From Sphaerimonospora mesophila NBRC 14179 = JCM 3151 (GTDB taxonomy: Bacteria; Actinomycetota; Actinomycetes; Streptosporangiales; Streptosporangiaceae): 54,315 nt of DNA. The translations under genes were made by a program, and so were the position numbers. The stretch spans positions 1-54,315 of the forward strand of contig BCRI01000039.1 in NCBI GenBank assembly GCA_001552515.1. The letters run 5' to 3'. Below are positions 15,989-24,465 of the stretch, in pieces (position 1 is the stretch's first letter; the number at the start of each line of letters is the position of its first letter). The notes beneath the pieces were generated by a model. That model had not been told where the DNA came from and did not search any database. It worked only from the letters and a program-made list of their open reading frames with translations.

Positions 15989-18553
15989 TCAGGCGGAGGC
16001 GTCCCTGGCCCGGGCGCGCAGGGCCCGGCTGATGCCGTCGGCGCCCTCCAGCAGCAGCCGCCGCAGCGCGTGCGGCGGCTGCGCCGCGCTGATGTGGTCC
16101 TGTGTGACGGCCACGGTCTCGGGCCGGATCAGGAGGGCCGGATAGCAGCCGATCGCGAAGTTCTGCGCCATGTCGGACGTCCACTCGCTCCAGATGCGCC
16201 CGACCTCGTCGAAGTACCTCCCGGCGTACGGCTCCAGCAGGTCGACGTGGTGCGGGTCCATGAAGCCGAGGATCGTGGAGCGCAGCAGCGCTCCGCTCAG
16301 CTCACCGCCGACGATCGACGCCCAGGCCCGCTCCTTGGCCTCCGCCGTGGGGATCGCGGCCCGGCACATCGCGGCCGAACGCTCACCGGTCGCGGTGGCG
16401 TCGCGCGCGAGCTCCGCGTCGATGTCCCCGGCATCGAGCACGCCGCCGACGACCAGCGCGTGCGTGAGAGTCCAGCGCAGGTCGGCGTCGACGGCCAGCC
16501 CGTCCGGTACGGCGGTGCCCTCGAGGATGCCCTTGACGAACGCGAGGTCCTCGGTCGAGGTGGCGACCGCGGCGAACGCGTTGACGTACGCGAGCTGGTG
16601 GTCGGAACCGGGCTCCGCCGCCGCGATCATGCGGCGCAGCGCCCCGGCCAGCTCGGCGAGCCCGGTCGCCAGCCAGGCCGGGTCGGCGTACTGCTGCACG
16701 GCCTGGCGGGCCTGCCGCAGCACGGTCTGCACGACGCTGATGTCGCCCACGGAATCGATCCCCGAGACCACCAGCCTGACGTAGTCGCGGGTGGCCAGCT
16801 CGGCGTCGCGGGTCATGTCCCAGGCGGCCGACCAGCACAGGGCACGGGGCAGGGAGTCGCGGAAGGCGGTGATGCCGCCGCTCACCAGGGTCTCCAGCGA
16901 CCGCTCGTCGAGCCGGATCTTGGCGTAGGTGAGGTCGTCGTCGTTGACGAGCACCAGGTCGGGCCGGAGCTCACCGACCAGCTCGGGGACGGCCGTGCGG
17001 GCGCCGACCACGTCGAGTTCCACCCGCCTGGTCCGGATGAGCACGCCGTCGGTCATCGAGTACAGCCCGATCGCGATCCGGTGCGAACGCAGCGTGGGGT
17101 GCTCGGACGGCGCCTCCTGAAGCACCTCGAAGGAGGCGAACCTGCCCTCGTCGTCCGTGGTGAACGACGGGCGCAGCGTGTTGACCCCCGAGGTCTCCAG
17201 CCACTCCTTCGACCATGCGGACAGGTCGCGGCCAGAGGTGTGCTCCAGCGCCGACAGCAGGTCCTGCAGGGTCGTGTTGCCCCAGGCGTGCTCGCCGAAG
17301 TAGTCGCGGACCCCGGCGAGGAAGTTGTCGAGACCGACATAGGCGACGAGCTGCTTGAGCACCGAGGCGCCCTTGGCGTACGTGATCCCGTCGAAGTTGA
17401 CCTCCACCGCCTGCATGTCCGGGATGTCGGCCGCGATCGGGTGAGTGGAGGGGAGCTGGTCCTGCCGGTAGGCCCAGGCCTTCTCGACGTTGGCGAACGT
17501 GGTCCACGCGCCCTGGCCCCAGCGGGTGGCCTCGGCCTGGCACAGAACGGACATGAACGTCGCGAACGACTCGTTCAGCCACAGGTCGTCCCACCACCGC
17601 ATGGTGACCAGGTCGCCGAACCACATGTGGGCCATCTCGTGCAGGATCGTCTCGGCGCGGCGCTCCACCATGGCGTCGGTCACCCGCGACCGGAAGACGT
17701 AGTCCTCGAGGAAGGTGACGGCGCCCGCGTTCTCCATCGCGCCGGCGTTGAACTCCGGCACGAACAGCTGGTCGTACTTCCCGAAGGGGTAACGCACGCC
17801 GAAGACGCGGTGGAAGAAGTCGAAGCCCTGCTTGGTGACCTCGAAGATGTTCTCCGGGTCGAGGTGCTCGGCGAGCGACCGCCGCACGTAGATGCCCAGC
17901 GGGATCCCGTCGTGCTCCTCCCGCACCACGGCGTACGGCCCGGCGATCAGCGCGGTGATGTACGTCGACATGCGCGGCGTGGGCGGGAAGTGCCAGCGCC
18001 GGGCCGCCTGAAGCTTGCCGTGCTTGCCGTGGTGCTCCTCCAGCTCCTCGACGGCGTCGGGGGCGGCGTTGGAGACCACCTCCCAGTGGGCGGGCGCGAG
18101 CACGGTCAGTTCGAAGGTCGCCTTGAGGTCCGGCTGGTCGAAGCAGGCGTACATCCGGTGCGCGTCCGCCGTCTCGAACTGGCTGTGCAGGTAGACCTGC
18201 TGGTCGACCGGGTCGACGAACCGGTGCAGGCCCTCGCCGGTGCGCATGTACGACGCGTCGGCGTCGATGCGCAGCTGGTTCTCCTCGGCCAGGTCCGGCA
18301 GCGGGAAGCGGCCCTTCTCGGCGTCGTAGGCCCGCGGGTCGAGCTCCCTCCCATTGAGCACGACCTTGCGCACGTGAGCCCCGTGCAGGTCGATGAACGT
18401 TGCCGCCCCCGGACGGCTGGAGGTGAAGTCGACCGTCGTGATGCTCTCGAACCGCTCCTCGCCCTCGGTCAGATCGAGCTCGACCCGATAGGACCGGACG
18501 TTCAGCAGCCGGGCCCTCTCCCGAGCCTCATCACGCGTGAGATTTCCTGCCAC
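15989..18553 (-). CDS. pepN: Aminopeptidase N (M1 zinc metallopeptidase)
   Basis: Removes N-terminal residues from peptides in the cytosol. The product has 854 residues, normal for actinobacterial PepN. Start GTG 18553 has GAGGAG five bases upstream. The exopeptidase motif GAMEN sits near residue 270 (EFNAGAMENAGAVTF). The zinc site HEMAH is His305/His309 with Glu306 as the catalytic base, and the third ligand Glu328 is in WLNESFATF. The C-terminal half is the ERAP1-like helical domain. It is monocistronic, with a strong hairpin after its stop. Confidence 0.97.
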   Translation of the reverse strand: MAGNLTRDEARERARLLNVRSYRVELDLTEGEERFESITTVDFTSSRPGAATFIDLHGAHVRKVVLNGRELDPRAYDAEKGRFPLPDLAEENQLRIDADASYMRTGEGLHRFVDPVDQQVYLHSQFETADAHRMYACFDQPDLKATFELTVLAPAHWEVVSNAAPDAVEELEEHHGKHGKLQAARRWHFPPTPRMSTYITALIAGPYAVVREEHDGIPLGIYVRRSLAEHLDPENIFEVTKQGFDFFHRVFGVRYPFGKYDQLFVPEFNAGAMENAGAVTFLEDYVFRSRVTDAMVERRAETILHEMAHMWFGDLVTMRWWDDLWLNESFATFMSVLCQAEATRWGQGAWTTFANVEKAWAYRQDQLPSTHPIAADIPDMQAVEVNFDGITYAKGASVLKQLVAYVGLDNFLAGVRDYFGEHAWGNTTLQDLLSALEHTSGRDLSAWSKEWLETSGVNTLRPSFTTDDEGRFASFEVLQEAPSEHPTLRSHRIAIGLYSMTDGVLIRTRRVELDVVGARTAVPELVGELRPDLVLVNDDDLTYAKIRLDERSLETLVSGGITAFRDSLPRALCWSAAWDMTRDAELATRDYVRLVVSGIDSVGDISVVQTVLRQARQAVQQYADPAWLATGLAELAGALRRMIAAAEPGSDHQLAYVNAFAAVATSTEDLAFVKGILEGTAVPDGLAVDADLRWTLTHALVVGGVLDAGDIDAELARDATATGERSAAMCRAAIPTAEAKERAWASIVGGELSGALLRSTILGFMDPHHVDLLEPYAGRYFDEVGRIWSEWTSDMAQNFAIGCYPALLIRPETVAVTQDHISAAQPPHALRRLLLEGADGISRALRARARDASA

Positions 18554-18867
18554 ACCTGCTCCTCATCGCCTGTCAATGCCCCCTATCCCAGCCGCCCATC
18601 GCGAAAGGGATAACCAGAATCCTGCCACGCCACGCTGGCAAGGCAGCATTCTCGACCTCTCCTACCTGGTAATGGAGAAACCGGTCGAGCTGACAACCGG
18701 GCTGACAGCTCGACTGGTGATCGATGCAACCACATTCCCGCCAGGCCGGGGAATGGTGTGGAAAGTGACCGTGTCCGAATTGATGGTGTTCGGTCGGTGA
18801 TATGAGATCGAAACCGCCGGGCGTGATCCCCATGCTCGCGTTCCGGCGGCCGCCGCGCGAGGATGAG
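18554..18867. other. Divergent intergenic region with a 9-bp inverted repeat
   Basis: This 314-base space separates pepN (minus) and the aldehyde dehydrogenase (plus). It contains GTCGAGCTG (18685-18693) facing CAGCTCGAC (18707-18715) with a 13-base spacer, plus a direct repeat of CTGACA inside it. That is a plausible operator. No gene was recognised. An in-frame extension of the dehydrogenase back to 18802 has no ribosome site. Confidence 0.45.
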
Positions 18868-20277
18868 ATGGTGCGCCACCTTTACATGAACGGAGCCTGG
18901 GTGTCCTCCGCCTCCGGCGAGGGCGTCGACGTCGTGAATCCAGCGACCGAGGAGATCGTCGACAAGGTGCCCGCCGGCTCGCCCGGCGACGTCGATGCCG
19001 CGGTCGCCGCCGCCCGCGCCGCCTTCCCGCCGTGGTCGTCGACCGCCCCGGCCGAGCGCGCCCGGCTGCTGGCCGCGGCGGCGGGTCTGCTGCGTGAGCG
19101 CGCCGATCGGATCGCCGCGACGATCGCCGCCGACATGGGCGCGCCGCTCGCTCTCGCGCTGAAGGTGCAGACCCTGATGCCGATCGGCGTCCTGGAGTCG
19201 TACGCGGAACTGGCCGGGCGGTACGACTTCGACGCGGGCCGGGTGGGCAACTCGCTGATCGTCCGCGAGCCCGTTGGCGTGGTCGGCGCGATCACCCCGT
19301 GGAACTACCCGCTCCACCAGATCGTCTGCAAGGTGGCGCCGGCGCTGGCCGCGGGCTGCACGGTCGTGCTCAAGCCGAGTGAGGTGGCGCCGCTCGCGGC
19401 CTACGCGTTCGCGGACGTCCTGCACGAGGTCGGCCTGCCGCCCGGCGTGTTCAACATGGTCAGCGGGTACGGGCCGGTCGTCGGCGAGGCGATCGCCGGA
19501 CACCCGGACGTGGACATGGTGTCGTTCACCGGGTCGACCCGGGCGGGTCGCCGGGTGGCCGGCCTGGCCGCCGAGACGGTCAAGCGGGTCGCGCTGGAGC
19601 TCGGCGGGAAGTCGGCCAACGTGATCATGCCGGACGCCGACCTGGAGACCGCCGTGAAGGCGGGCGTCGCGGGAGCCTACGTCAACGCCGGGCAGACCTG
19701 CTCGGCGCTGAGCCGCATGCTCGTGCACTGGGACTCCTACGACGAGGCGGTGCGGCTGGCCGTGGGCTTCGCCAGGAAGTACGCCCCGGGCGATCCCTTC
19801 GCCGAGGGCACCCGCCTGGGGCCGCTGGTCTCCGCCGCGCAGCGCGACCGGGTGATCCGCTACCTCAACCTCGGTCAGGAGGAGGGCGCCCGGCTGGTGC
19901 TGGGGAGTATGGACAACCCGATGGAGCGCGGCTTCTACGTCGAGCCGGCCGTGTTCGCCGGCGTCTCCCCGGGCATGCGCATCGAGCAGGAGGAGATCTT
20001 CGGCCCGGTTCTGTCGATCATCCCGTTCGGCACCGAGGACGAGGCCGTCGAGATCGCCAACGGCACGCCGTACGGGCTGTCGGGGGCGGTGTGGGCGGGA
20101 ACTGAGGAGAAGGCGCTCGCCCTGGCGCGCAGGCTGCGCACCGGCCAGGTCGCGGTCAACGGCGGCAGGTTCAACCCGCTGGCGCCGTTCGGCGGCTACA
20201 AGCGCTCCGGGGTCGGCCGTGAGCTGGGCGAGCCCGGCCTGGAGGAGTACCTGGAGATCAAGGCAATCCAGACCTGA
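18868..20277 (+). CDS. Aldehyde dehydrogenase (NAD(P)+-dependent)
   Basis: Oxidises an aldehyde to its acid. The product has 469 residues from ATG 18868, chosen because GAGG lies five bases upstream and [11 protein letters not shown] matches family N-termini. Motifs present are the cofactor-binding [20 protein letters not shown], the catalytic base Glu244 ([11 protein letters not shown]) and the nucleophile Cys278 ([12 protein letters not shown]). Also present are [13 protein letters not shown] and [20 protein letters not shown] near the end. The substrate cannot be told from the sequence. It is convergent with def, the stops only a few bases apart. Confidence 0.93.
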   Translation: MVRHLYMNGAWVSSASGEGVDVVNPATEEIVDKVPAGSPGDVDAAVAAARAAFPPWSSTAPAERARLLAAAAGLLRERADRIAATIAADMGAPLALALKVQTLMPIGVLESYAELAGRYDFDAGRVGNSLIVREPVGVVGAITPWNYPLHQIVCKVAPALAAGCTVVLKPSEVAPLAAYAFADVLHEVGLPPGVFNMVSGYGPVVGEAIAGHPDVDMVSFTGSTRAGRRVAGLAAETVKRVALELGGKSANVIMPDADLETAVKAGVAGAYVNAGQTCSALSRMLVHWDSYDEAVRLAVGFARKYAPGDPFAEGTRLGPLVSAAQRDRVIRYLNLGQEEGARLVLGSMDNPMERGFYVEPAVFAGVSPGMRIEQEEIFGPVLSIIPFGTEDEAVEIANGTPYGLSGAVWAGTEEKALALARRLRTGQVAVNGGRFNPLAPFGGYKRSGVGRELGEPGLEEYLEIKAIQT

Positions 20278-20281
20278 GCGA

Positions 20282-20770
20282 TCAGGGCGCCTGAAGGAGG
20301 ATCTTCCTGCGCTCCTCCTTGGCGAGCCTGTCGACGTACAGGGTGCCGTCCAGGTGGTCGTACTCGTGCTGGAAGCACCGGGCGAGCATGCCCCTCGCCC
20401 TGACGGTGACCGGGCGGCCGAGCCGGTCGAGGCCGCGGACCGTGACCCCGGCGGCACGGGCGGTCGGCGCGTACAACGGCTTGCCGGTCTCCTTACTCGG
20501 CACCGACAGACAGCCCTCGTCGTCGACGATCTGCTCGGGATCGTCGATCGTCAGCTCGGGGTTGATCAGGTGGCCCTTGCGGTTGGTGATGTCGTAGACG
20601 AACAACCGCCTGCCGACGCCGATCTGCGGGCCGGCCAGGCCGACTCCGTCGGCCGCGTACATCACCGAGAACATCTCGTCGATGAGGCGCCGAAGCTCCC
20701 GGTCGAAATCGGTCACCGGCTCGGCCGGGGTGCGCAGGACCGGATCACCGACGCTGCGGATCTCGCGCAT
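20282..20770 (-). CDS. def: Peptide deformylase
   Basis: Removes the formyl group from nascent proteins. The product has 162 residues. All three family motifs are present: GVGLAGPQIG (the GxGxAxxQ motif), EGCLS with the metal Cys, and QHEYDHLDG with the two metal His and catalytic Glu. ATG 20770 has AGGAG four bases upstream. No fmt neighbour is present, and the gene stands alone between an aldehyde dehydrogenase and rpiB. The family is essential in most bacteria, though paralogues are common in actinomycetes. Confidence 0.96.
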   Translation of the reverse strand: MREIRSVGDPVLRTPAEPVTDFDRELRRLIDEMFSVMYAADGVGLAGPQIGVGRRLFVYDITNRKGHLINPELTIDDPEQIVDDEGCLSVPSKETGKPLYAPTARAAGVTVRGLDRLGRPVTVRARGMLARCFQHEYDHLDGTLYVDRLAKEERRKILLQAP

Positions 20771-20918
20771 GATGCTCCTGTTCCGCCGGGCCCGCTCGCC
20801 GGGCCCGTTCCCTGGGGAGGGGGTACGGCCGACCGTAAGGACCGGAAGCCGTGTTCGCCGCTTACTCTAGTCCGGGCCCGCCGTCCCGCGCGCGTGCGAA
20901 GGCTGCGAAACTTGGGCT

Positions 20919-21386
20919 GTGCGTGTCTACATCGGTGCCGACCATGCCGGCTACGAACTGAAGAACCATCTGGCCGACTGGCTGAAGCAGCAGGGCCATG
21001 AGGTGGTGGACTGCGGTCCGTCCGTTTACGACGCGGAGGACGACTACCCTCCGTTCGTGCTGCGCGCCGCGCGCGGCGTCGCCGACGATCATGGCAGCCT
21101 CGGCGTCGTGATCGGCGGATCGGGGAACGGCGAGCAGATCGCCGCGAACAAGGTGCGCGGCATCCGGGCGGCCCTCGCCTGGAACGAGGACACCGCCAAG
21201 CTCGCCAGAGAGCACAACGACGCCAACGTCATCAGCCTGGGCGCGCGTATGCACACCCCGGAGGAGGCGGTCCGCTTCGTGGAGGTCTTCCTGGCCACGC
21301 CGTTCTCGGGGGCGCAGCGGCACGCCCGCAGGATCGGCCAGCTCGCCGACTACGAGGCGACCGGCGAACTGCCGCCCCTGCCGTAG
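20919..21386 (+). CDS. rpiB: Ribose-5-phosphate isomerase B
   Basis: Interconverts ribose-5-phosphate and ribulose-5-phosphate in the pentose phosphate pathway. The product has 155 residues, GTG start at 20919. The N-terminus RVYIGADHAGYELKNHL holds the substrate-binding Asp and His. The anion-hole loop is GGSGNGEQIAANKVRGIRAA, where Glu replaces the Cys base of E. coli RpiB, as in other actinobacteria. NDANVISLGARMHTPEEA follows. The last 37 bases overlap the end of a possible antisense gene at 21350-21541. Confidence 0.95.
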   Translation: MRVYIGADHAGYELKNHLADWLKQQGHEVVDCGPSVYDAEDDYPPFVLRAARGVADDHGSLGVVIGGSGNGEQIAANKVRGIRAALAWNEDTAKLAREHNDANVISLGARMHTPEEAVRFVEVFLATPFSGAQRHARRIGQLADYEATGELPPLP

Positions 21387-21541
21387 GAATTGCCCCTGCC
21401 GTCCCGGCGGTGGTCCCGCCGGGGCGTCTCGTCTCGCAGTGGGCGGTCGTCGGCCGCCTTCTGCTCCTCCGGCGTCGGCCGGGACACGTCCCGGGCCCGC
21501 ATCGCGGTGATCGCCGTGATCTGCAAGCTCTGCAGTGCCAT
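21350..21541 (-). CDS. Small hypothetical protein (63 aa)
   Basis: The reading frame starts at ATG 21541 with a weak TAGGG upstream. The first ~33 residues (MALQSLQITAITAMRARDVS, then RPTPEEQKAADDR) look like a conserved helical motif. The C-terminus is disordered and Arg/Gly-rich. It lies directly downstream of repeat copy B, in the same orientation in which FmdB follows copy A. Its end overlaps the rpiB end antisense. Function unknown; it could be spurious if the N-terminal resemblance does not hold up. Confidence 0.5.
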   Translation of the reverse strand: MALQSLQITAITAMRARDVSRPTPEEQKAADDRPLRDETPRRDHRRDGRGNSYGRGGSSPVAS

Positions 21542-21566
21542 GTCCAGAACCCTACGCCGGAAGCGC

Positions 21567-21705
21567 CGGCGGGTCGTCGGATAGTCGTCAGTCAGGGTGG
21601 TAGGGAGCGAGGACCGCATGCCGGACCCCGCTCGGCGGGGCCTGGCGGCGGACCGGAGTTTCCTCCCGGCGCAGCGACCGGAGCCGCCCAGGGATTCCCT
21701 CAGCG
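21567..21705 (-). repeat. Dispersed intergenic repeat, copy B
   Basis: The core at 21602-21680 is the reverse complement of 10879-10956 with about four differences. Outer similarity continues toward 21705 on one side. On the other it runs to about 21567, where CCACCCTGACTGACGAC corresponds to CCACCCCGGCTGACGAC of copy A. It fills the gap between the Eis-type gene end and the small gene at 21541. Confidence 0.8.
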
Positions 21706-21721
21706 GTGTCCGTCCCACGAC

Positions 21722-22951
21722 CTAGAAGATCAGGCCGCCCCAGGGTCTCGGCTCCCACGACATCGCCGTGGACAACTCGTGCAGCGCACCCTCACGGTGC
21801 TCCCGTACGAGCCCGGCGGCGGCGAGCGGGGTGAGCGGCCGGCCGCCCAGGTAGGCCGCGCCCAGCGCGGAGACCGGCAGCGTGAGGTCGGCCGGATCGC
21901 CCGTCGGCTCGCACGAGCCCTTCGCGGTGACCAGCCGCCGGCGGCCGGCGTTCCACGGGCACAGCTCGTCGACGACCTCGATCACGAGGTCGGCGGGGGC
22001 GGCGTAGACGCGGGAGGCCAGCGCCCGGTCCACGTCCACCAGGCGGATCCACAGATCGTCCAGCCACCCGGCGTTGAGGTGTCGCGGTTCGGCCAGGAGA
22101 TGAACGATCGGATCGTCCGCCGGTCGATTCCAGGCGTGGACGTGCGAGCACAGGTCCCGGTCGAGCACGCTGCGCCAGACCAGCGCGTACGCCGCCGGGT
22201 CGACGGCGAACAGCTCGATCAGCCGCACCTCGCCGTCCGGCACATCGTGGTCGGTGAAGCCCGACCTGACACGGAAGAGGGCGTAGCCGCGTGGCCCGTC
22301 GTCGTCCTCCGCGATCATGCAGCGCAGCGGGCCGGCCCCGCCGCGGTTGTGCTCCTCGTCGGTGATGACGCTTTCCCGCCAGACGGCCTCGGAACGGGCG
22401 TAGAGCCCGGGGCGGCGGGGCCGTACGGCTTCGAAGACCCGCCGCAGGTCGTCGAGGGCGTCGGCGGGCCGGGCCACGCGCAGGCGCAGCGCGGGATCGG
22501 CCGGCGCGTCCGGGACGAACGCCGAGTGGCGGGTGGGGACGCGGAAGAAGAGGCCGTCGGCCGCCCTGCCGTACCCGAACCGGCCGTAGATGGCGGCCTC
22601 GCTCGCGTAGAGCGCCGCCACGGCCTCGCGCCCCCGCTCGTGGATGTCGTGGAGCTGCCGGGCCATCAGAGTCGACAGGATGCCGCGGCGACGGTGTGAG
22701 GGCAGCACGGAGACCGCGGTCACCCCGGCGACCGGGGCGGGCCCGCCGGGAACGGTCATCGTGAACGACAGCGTGGCGGTGCCGCCGACCAGCAGGTCGC
22801 CGTCGAAGGCCGCCAGCGACCGGTCGAACTCGATGAGCTCACCCCAGCGCTCGGTGGCCTCCGGCGGGTGCGAGGAGTTGAACGCCTCGTGGTGCAGGGC
22901 CGCGAACGTCGGCCATTCGGCCTCGGCGAGGGGACGAACCGTCACAGTCAC
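21722..22951 (-). CDS. Eis-type GNAT acetyltransferase
   Basis: Member of the Eis (enhanced intracellular survival) family, multi-site acetyltransferases acting on aminoglycosides or lysines. The GTG at 22951 is chosen because VTVTVRPLAEAEW aligns with the start of Eis. This gives 409 residues; an upstream GTG at 22990 has no ribosome site. The acetyl-CoA loop is VSVLPSHRRRGILSTLMARQ (about residues 75-95), and the next conserved segment is YASEAAIYGRFGYGRA. The C-terminal sterol-carrier-like domain ends in the free-carboxylate Phe (GGLIF) used in catalysis in this family. Confidence 0.88.
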   Translation of the reverse strand: MTVTVRPLAEAEWPTFAALHHEAFNSSHPPEATERWGELIEFDRSLAAFDGDLLVGGTATLSFTMTVPGGPAPVAGVTAVSVLPSHRRRGILSTLMARQLHDIHERGREAVAALYASEAAIYGRFGYGRAADGLFFRVPTRHSAFVPDAPADPALRLRVARPADALDDLRRVFEAVRPRRPGLYARSEAVWRESVITDEEHNRGGAGPLRCMIAEDDDGPRGYALFRVRSGFTDHDVPDGEVRLIELFAVDPAAYALVWRSVLDRDLCSHVHAWNRPADDPIVHLLAEPRHLNAGWLDDLWIRLVDVDRALASRVYAAPADLVIEVVDELCPWNAGRRRLVTAKGSCEPTGDPADLTLPVSALGAAYLGGRPLTPLAAAGLVREHREGALHELSTAMSWEPRPWGGLIF

Positions 22952-23068
22952 CGGACAACAGTAGGAGCGGCCCGCGGGGGCGCGCCACACAATATCCGTG
23001 CTAGATGATCAAGCTGTTGGTCAAAGGGGTGCCCTCACCTGGGATGGGGGGATACAGTCGAGGCCATC

Positions 23069-24181
23069 ATGAGTTCCCGACCGGCGCCGCTGATCCCTCC
23101 GCGGCTTCGCGCACTTCTCGTACGAGTGCCGCTTCTGGTGCCGTTGGTCCGTTTCATTAGGAAGAGTTCGTCCAAGGACCGGAACCTGCTCATCGCCCTG
23201 AGCGTGGTGACCCTCGTCATCGGCGTGCTCGACGCCGAGGTCTCCGCCTACTGGTTCTCTCCCTCGCTGCTCATCCTGATCACGCTCATCGGCGGTCTCC
23301 AGCTGCGGCTGCGCAGCCTGGCCATCCTGCTGTGCTCGGTCGTCGTCTCCCTGGCCTACGTGTGGTCGGTCCGGGGACCGGCGAACGTGGGCGCCGGGCT
23401 GCTGATCACGATGGGATTCACCGCCGTGCTGGCGTGGCTGATGGCCCGCACCCGCGGCAAGCTCGGCGTGCAGGGACTGCGCGGCGACGCGATGCTGCTG
23501 GAACTGCGCGACCGGCTCAAGCGGCAGAGCGAGCTGCCGTCGCTGCCCAAGGACTGGGACGGCAAGGTGGTGCTCAAGCAGGCCGGGGGGTCGTCCTTCG
23601 GCGGGGACTTCGTGGTCTCCATGCGTGACGGCGATCGTGTCGAGCTGGCGCTCGTCGACGTCTCGGGCAAGGGTGTGGACGCGGGCACCCGCGCGCTCAT
23701 GCTCTCCGGCGCCTTCGGCGGCCTGCTCGGCTCGGTCGACGACTTCCTGGGCGCCTGCAACAGCTACCTGCACCGGCAGCTCGGGGACGAGGGGTTCGTC
23801 ACCGCCGTCCATCTCAGTCTGGATCTGTCGACCGGGGCGTACACGATCACCTCGGCCGGTCATCCGCCGGTGGTGAGGTTCGACTCCGGCTCGGGCACCT
23901 GGCGGGTCTCGACCGCCAAGGGGGTCGTGCTCGGCGTGGTCCCCGACCTGCACTGCGAGCCCGACAGCGGGGTGCTGCGCAGGGGCGACGCCCTCATGCT
24001 GTTCACCGACGGCCTGATCGAGCAGCCCGGCCGGGACATCGACTCCGGGCTGGACCGGCTGCTGGGTGAGGCCGAGCGGCTGCTGCCCTCGGGTTTTCGC
24101 GACCGGGCCCGGCAGCTCGTGCAGTCGATGACCTCCGGCCACAACGACGACTGCGCCCTCGTGCTGATCTGGCGTCCCTAG
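23069..24181 (+). CDS. Membrane-anchored SpoIIE/PP2C-type phosphatase
   Basis: Serine phosphatase of the RsbU/SpoIIE type, expected to dephosphorylate an anti-anti-sigma factor and so set sigma-factor activity. The product has 370 residues, with GAGG six bases before ATG 23069. Four membrane segments lie between residues 35 and 125 (LIALSVVTLVIGVLDAEVSA, LLILITLIGGLQ, LAILLCSVVVSLAYVW, GLLITMGFTAVLAWLM). The phosphatase domain shows GGDFVVSMRDGDRVELALVD and VSGKGVDAGTRAL. Metal-site aspartates appear in FTDGLIEQPGRDIDSG and GHNDDCALVLIWRP. There is no N-terminal sensor beyond the membrane part. Confidence 0.92.
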   Translation: MSSRPAPLIPPRLRALLVRVPLLVPLVRFIRKSSSKDRNLLIALSVVTLVIGVLDAEVSAYWFSPSLLILITLIGGLQLRLRSLAILLCSVVVSLAYVWSVRGPANVGAGLLITMGFTAVLAWLMARTRGKLGVQGLRGDAMLLELRDRLKRQSELPSLPKDWDGKVVLKQAGGSSFGGDFVVSMRDGDRVELALVDVSGKGVDAGTRALMLSGAFGGLLGSVDDFLGACNSYLHRQLGDEGFVTAVHLSLDLSTGAYTITSAGHPPVVRFDSGSGTWRVSTAKGVVLGVVPDLHCEPDSGVLRRGDALMLFTDGLIEQPGRDIDSGLDRLLGEAERLLPSGFRDRARQLVQSMTSGHNDDCALVLIWRP

Positions 24182-24200
24182 TCCGGGTGACGACGCCGCC

Positions 24201-24247
24201 GCCGCCAGACCCCGCCGAGCGAGGGTCGGCAGGCGGTCCTCACTCCC
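24201..24247 (+). repeat. Dispersed intergenic repeat, degenerate copy C
   Basis: Bases 24201-24247 (GCCGCCAGACCCCGCCGAGC, then a segment ending GGCGGTCCTCACTCCC) match the second half of the core of copies A and B at roughly 85% by eye. It lies 20 bases after the SpoIIE gene stop. Confidence 0.65.
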
Positions 24248-24334
24248 GGTCCGAGTGGTCTTCGGTGAATGGACCGTAATTCTTCCGGTGGTTCTCCCCG
24301 AATGCCGGAGCTCCTACCGGTCCGGAGGGGACCC

Positions 24335-24418
24335 ATGACGAGTTCAATGGACACACACTGTCACTGTTCATGTGCGTTCCGTGTCTTGGGGTCACTGTTC
24401 GGCGCCGATCCCGCTTGA
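24335..24418 (+). CDS. 27-residue Cys/His-rich micropeptide upstream of the LanKC-like gene
   Basis: ATG 24335 has GGAGG six bases upstream, one of the best ribosome sites here. The frame opens MTSSMDTHCHCSC and ends GSLFGADPA, with three Cys and two His in six residues. It stops 47 bases before the GTG of the LanKC-like gene. It does not show the leader motif or the SxxSxxxC core of class III lanthipeptides. Options are an unusual substrate peptide, a Cys-codon attenuator (upstream frames rich in Cys codons are known regulators in mycobacteria), or a metal-binding peptide. The call rests on ribosome site, codon content and position. Confidence 0.5.
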   Translation: MTSSMDTHCHCSCAFRVLGSLFGADPA

Positions 24419-24465
24419 CATGCTCACGGGGTACGGCTGGTGCAGGCGTCCCGGGGGGCGAGAAC

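Noticed and set aside
16070-18613. 847-residue open frame on the plus strand
   Set aside because: It is the exact antisense of pepN, which has all zinc and catalytic motifs.
18583-20457. 624-residue minus-strand open frame
   Set aside because: It is antisense to the aldehyde dehydrogenase and part of def; no motif.
24335-24418. Canonical class III lanthipeptide precursor
   Set aside because: It lacks the leader motif and SxxSxxxC core, and the adjacent synthetase-like protein has no lyase and a dead kinase.
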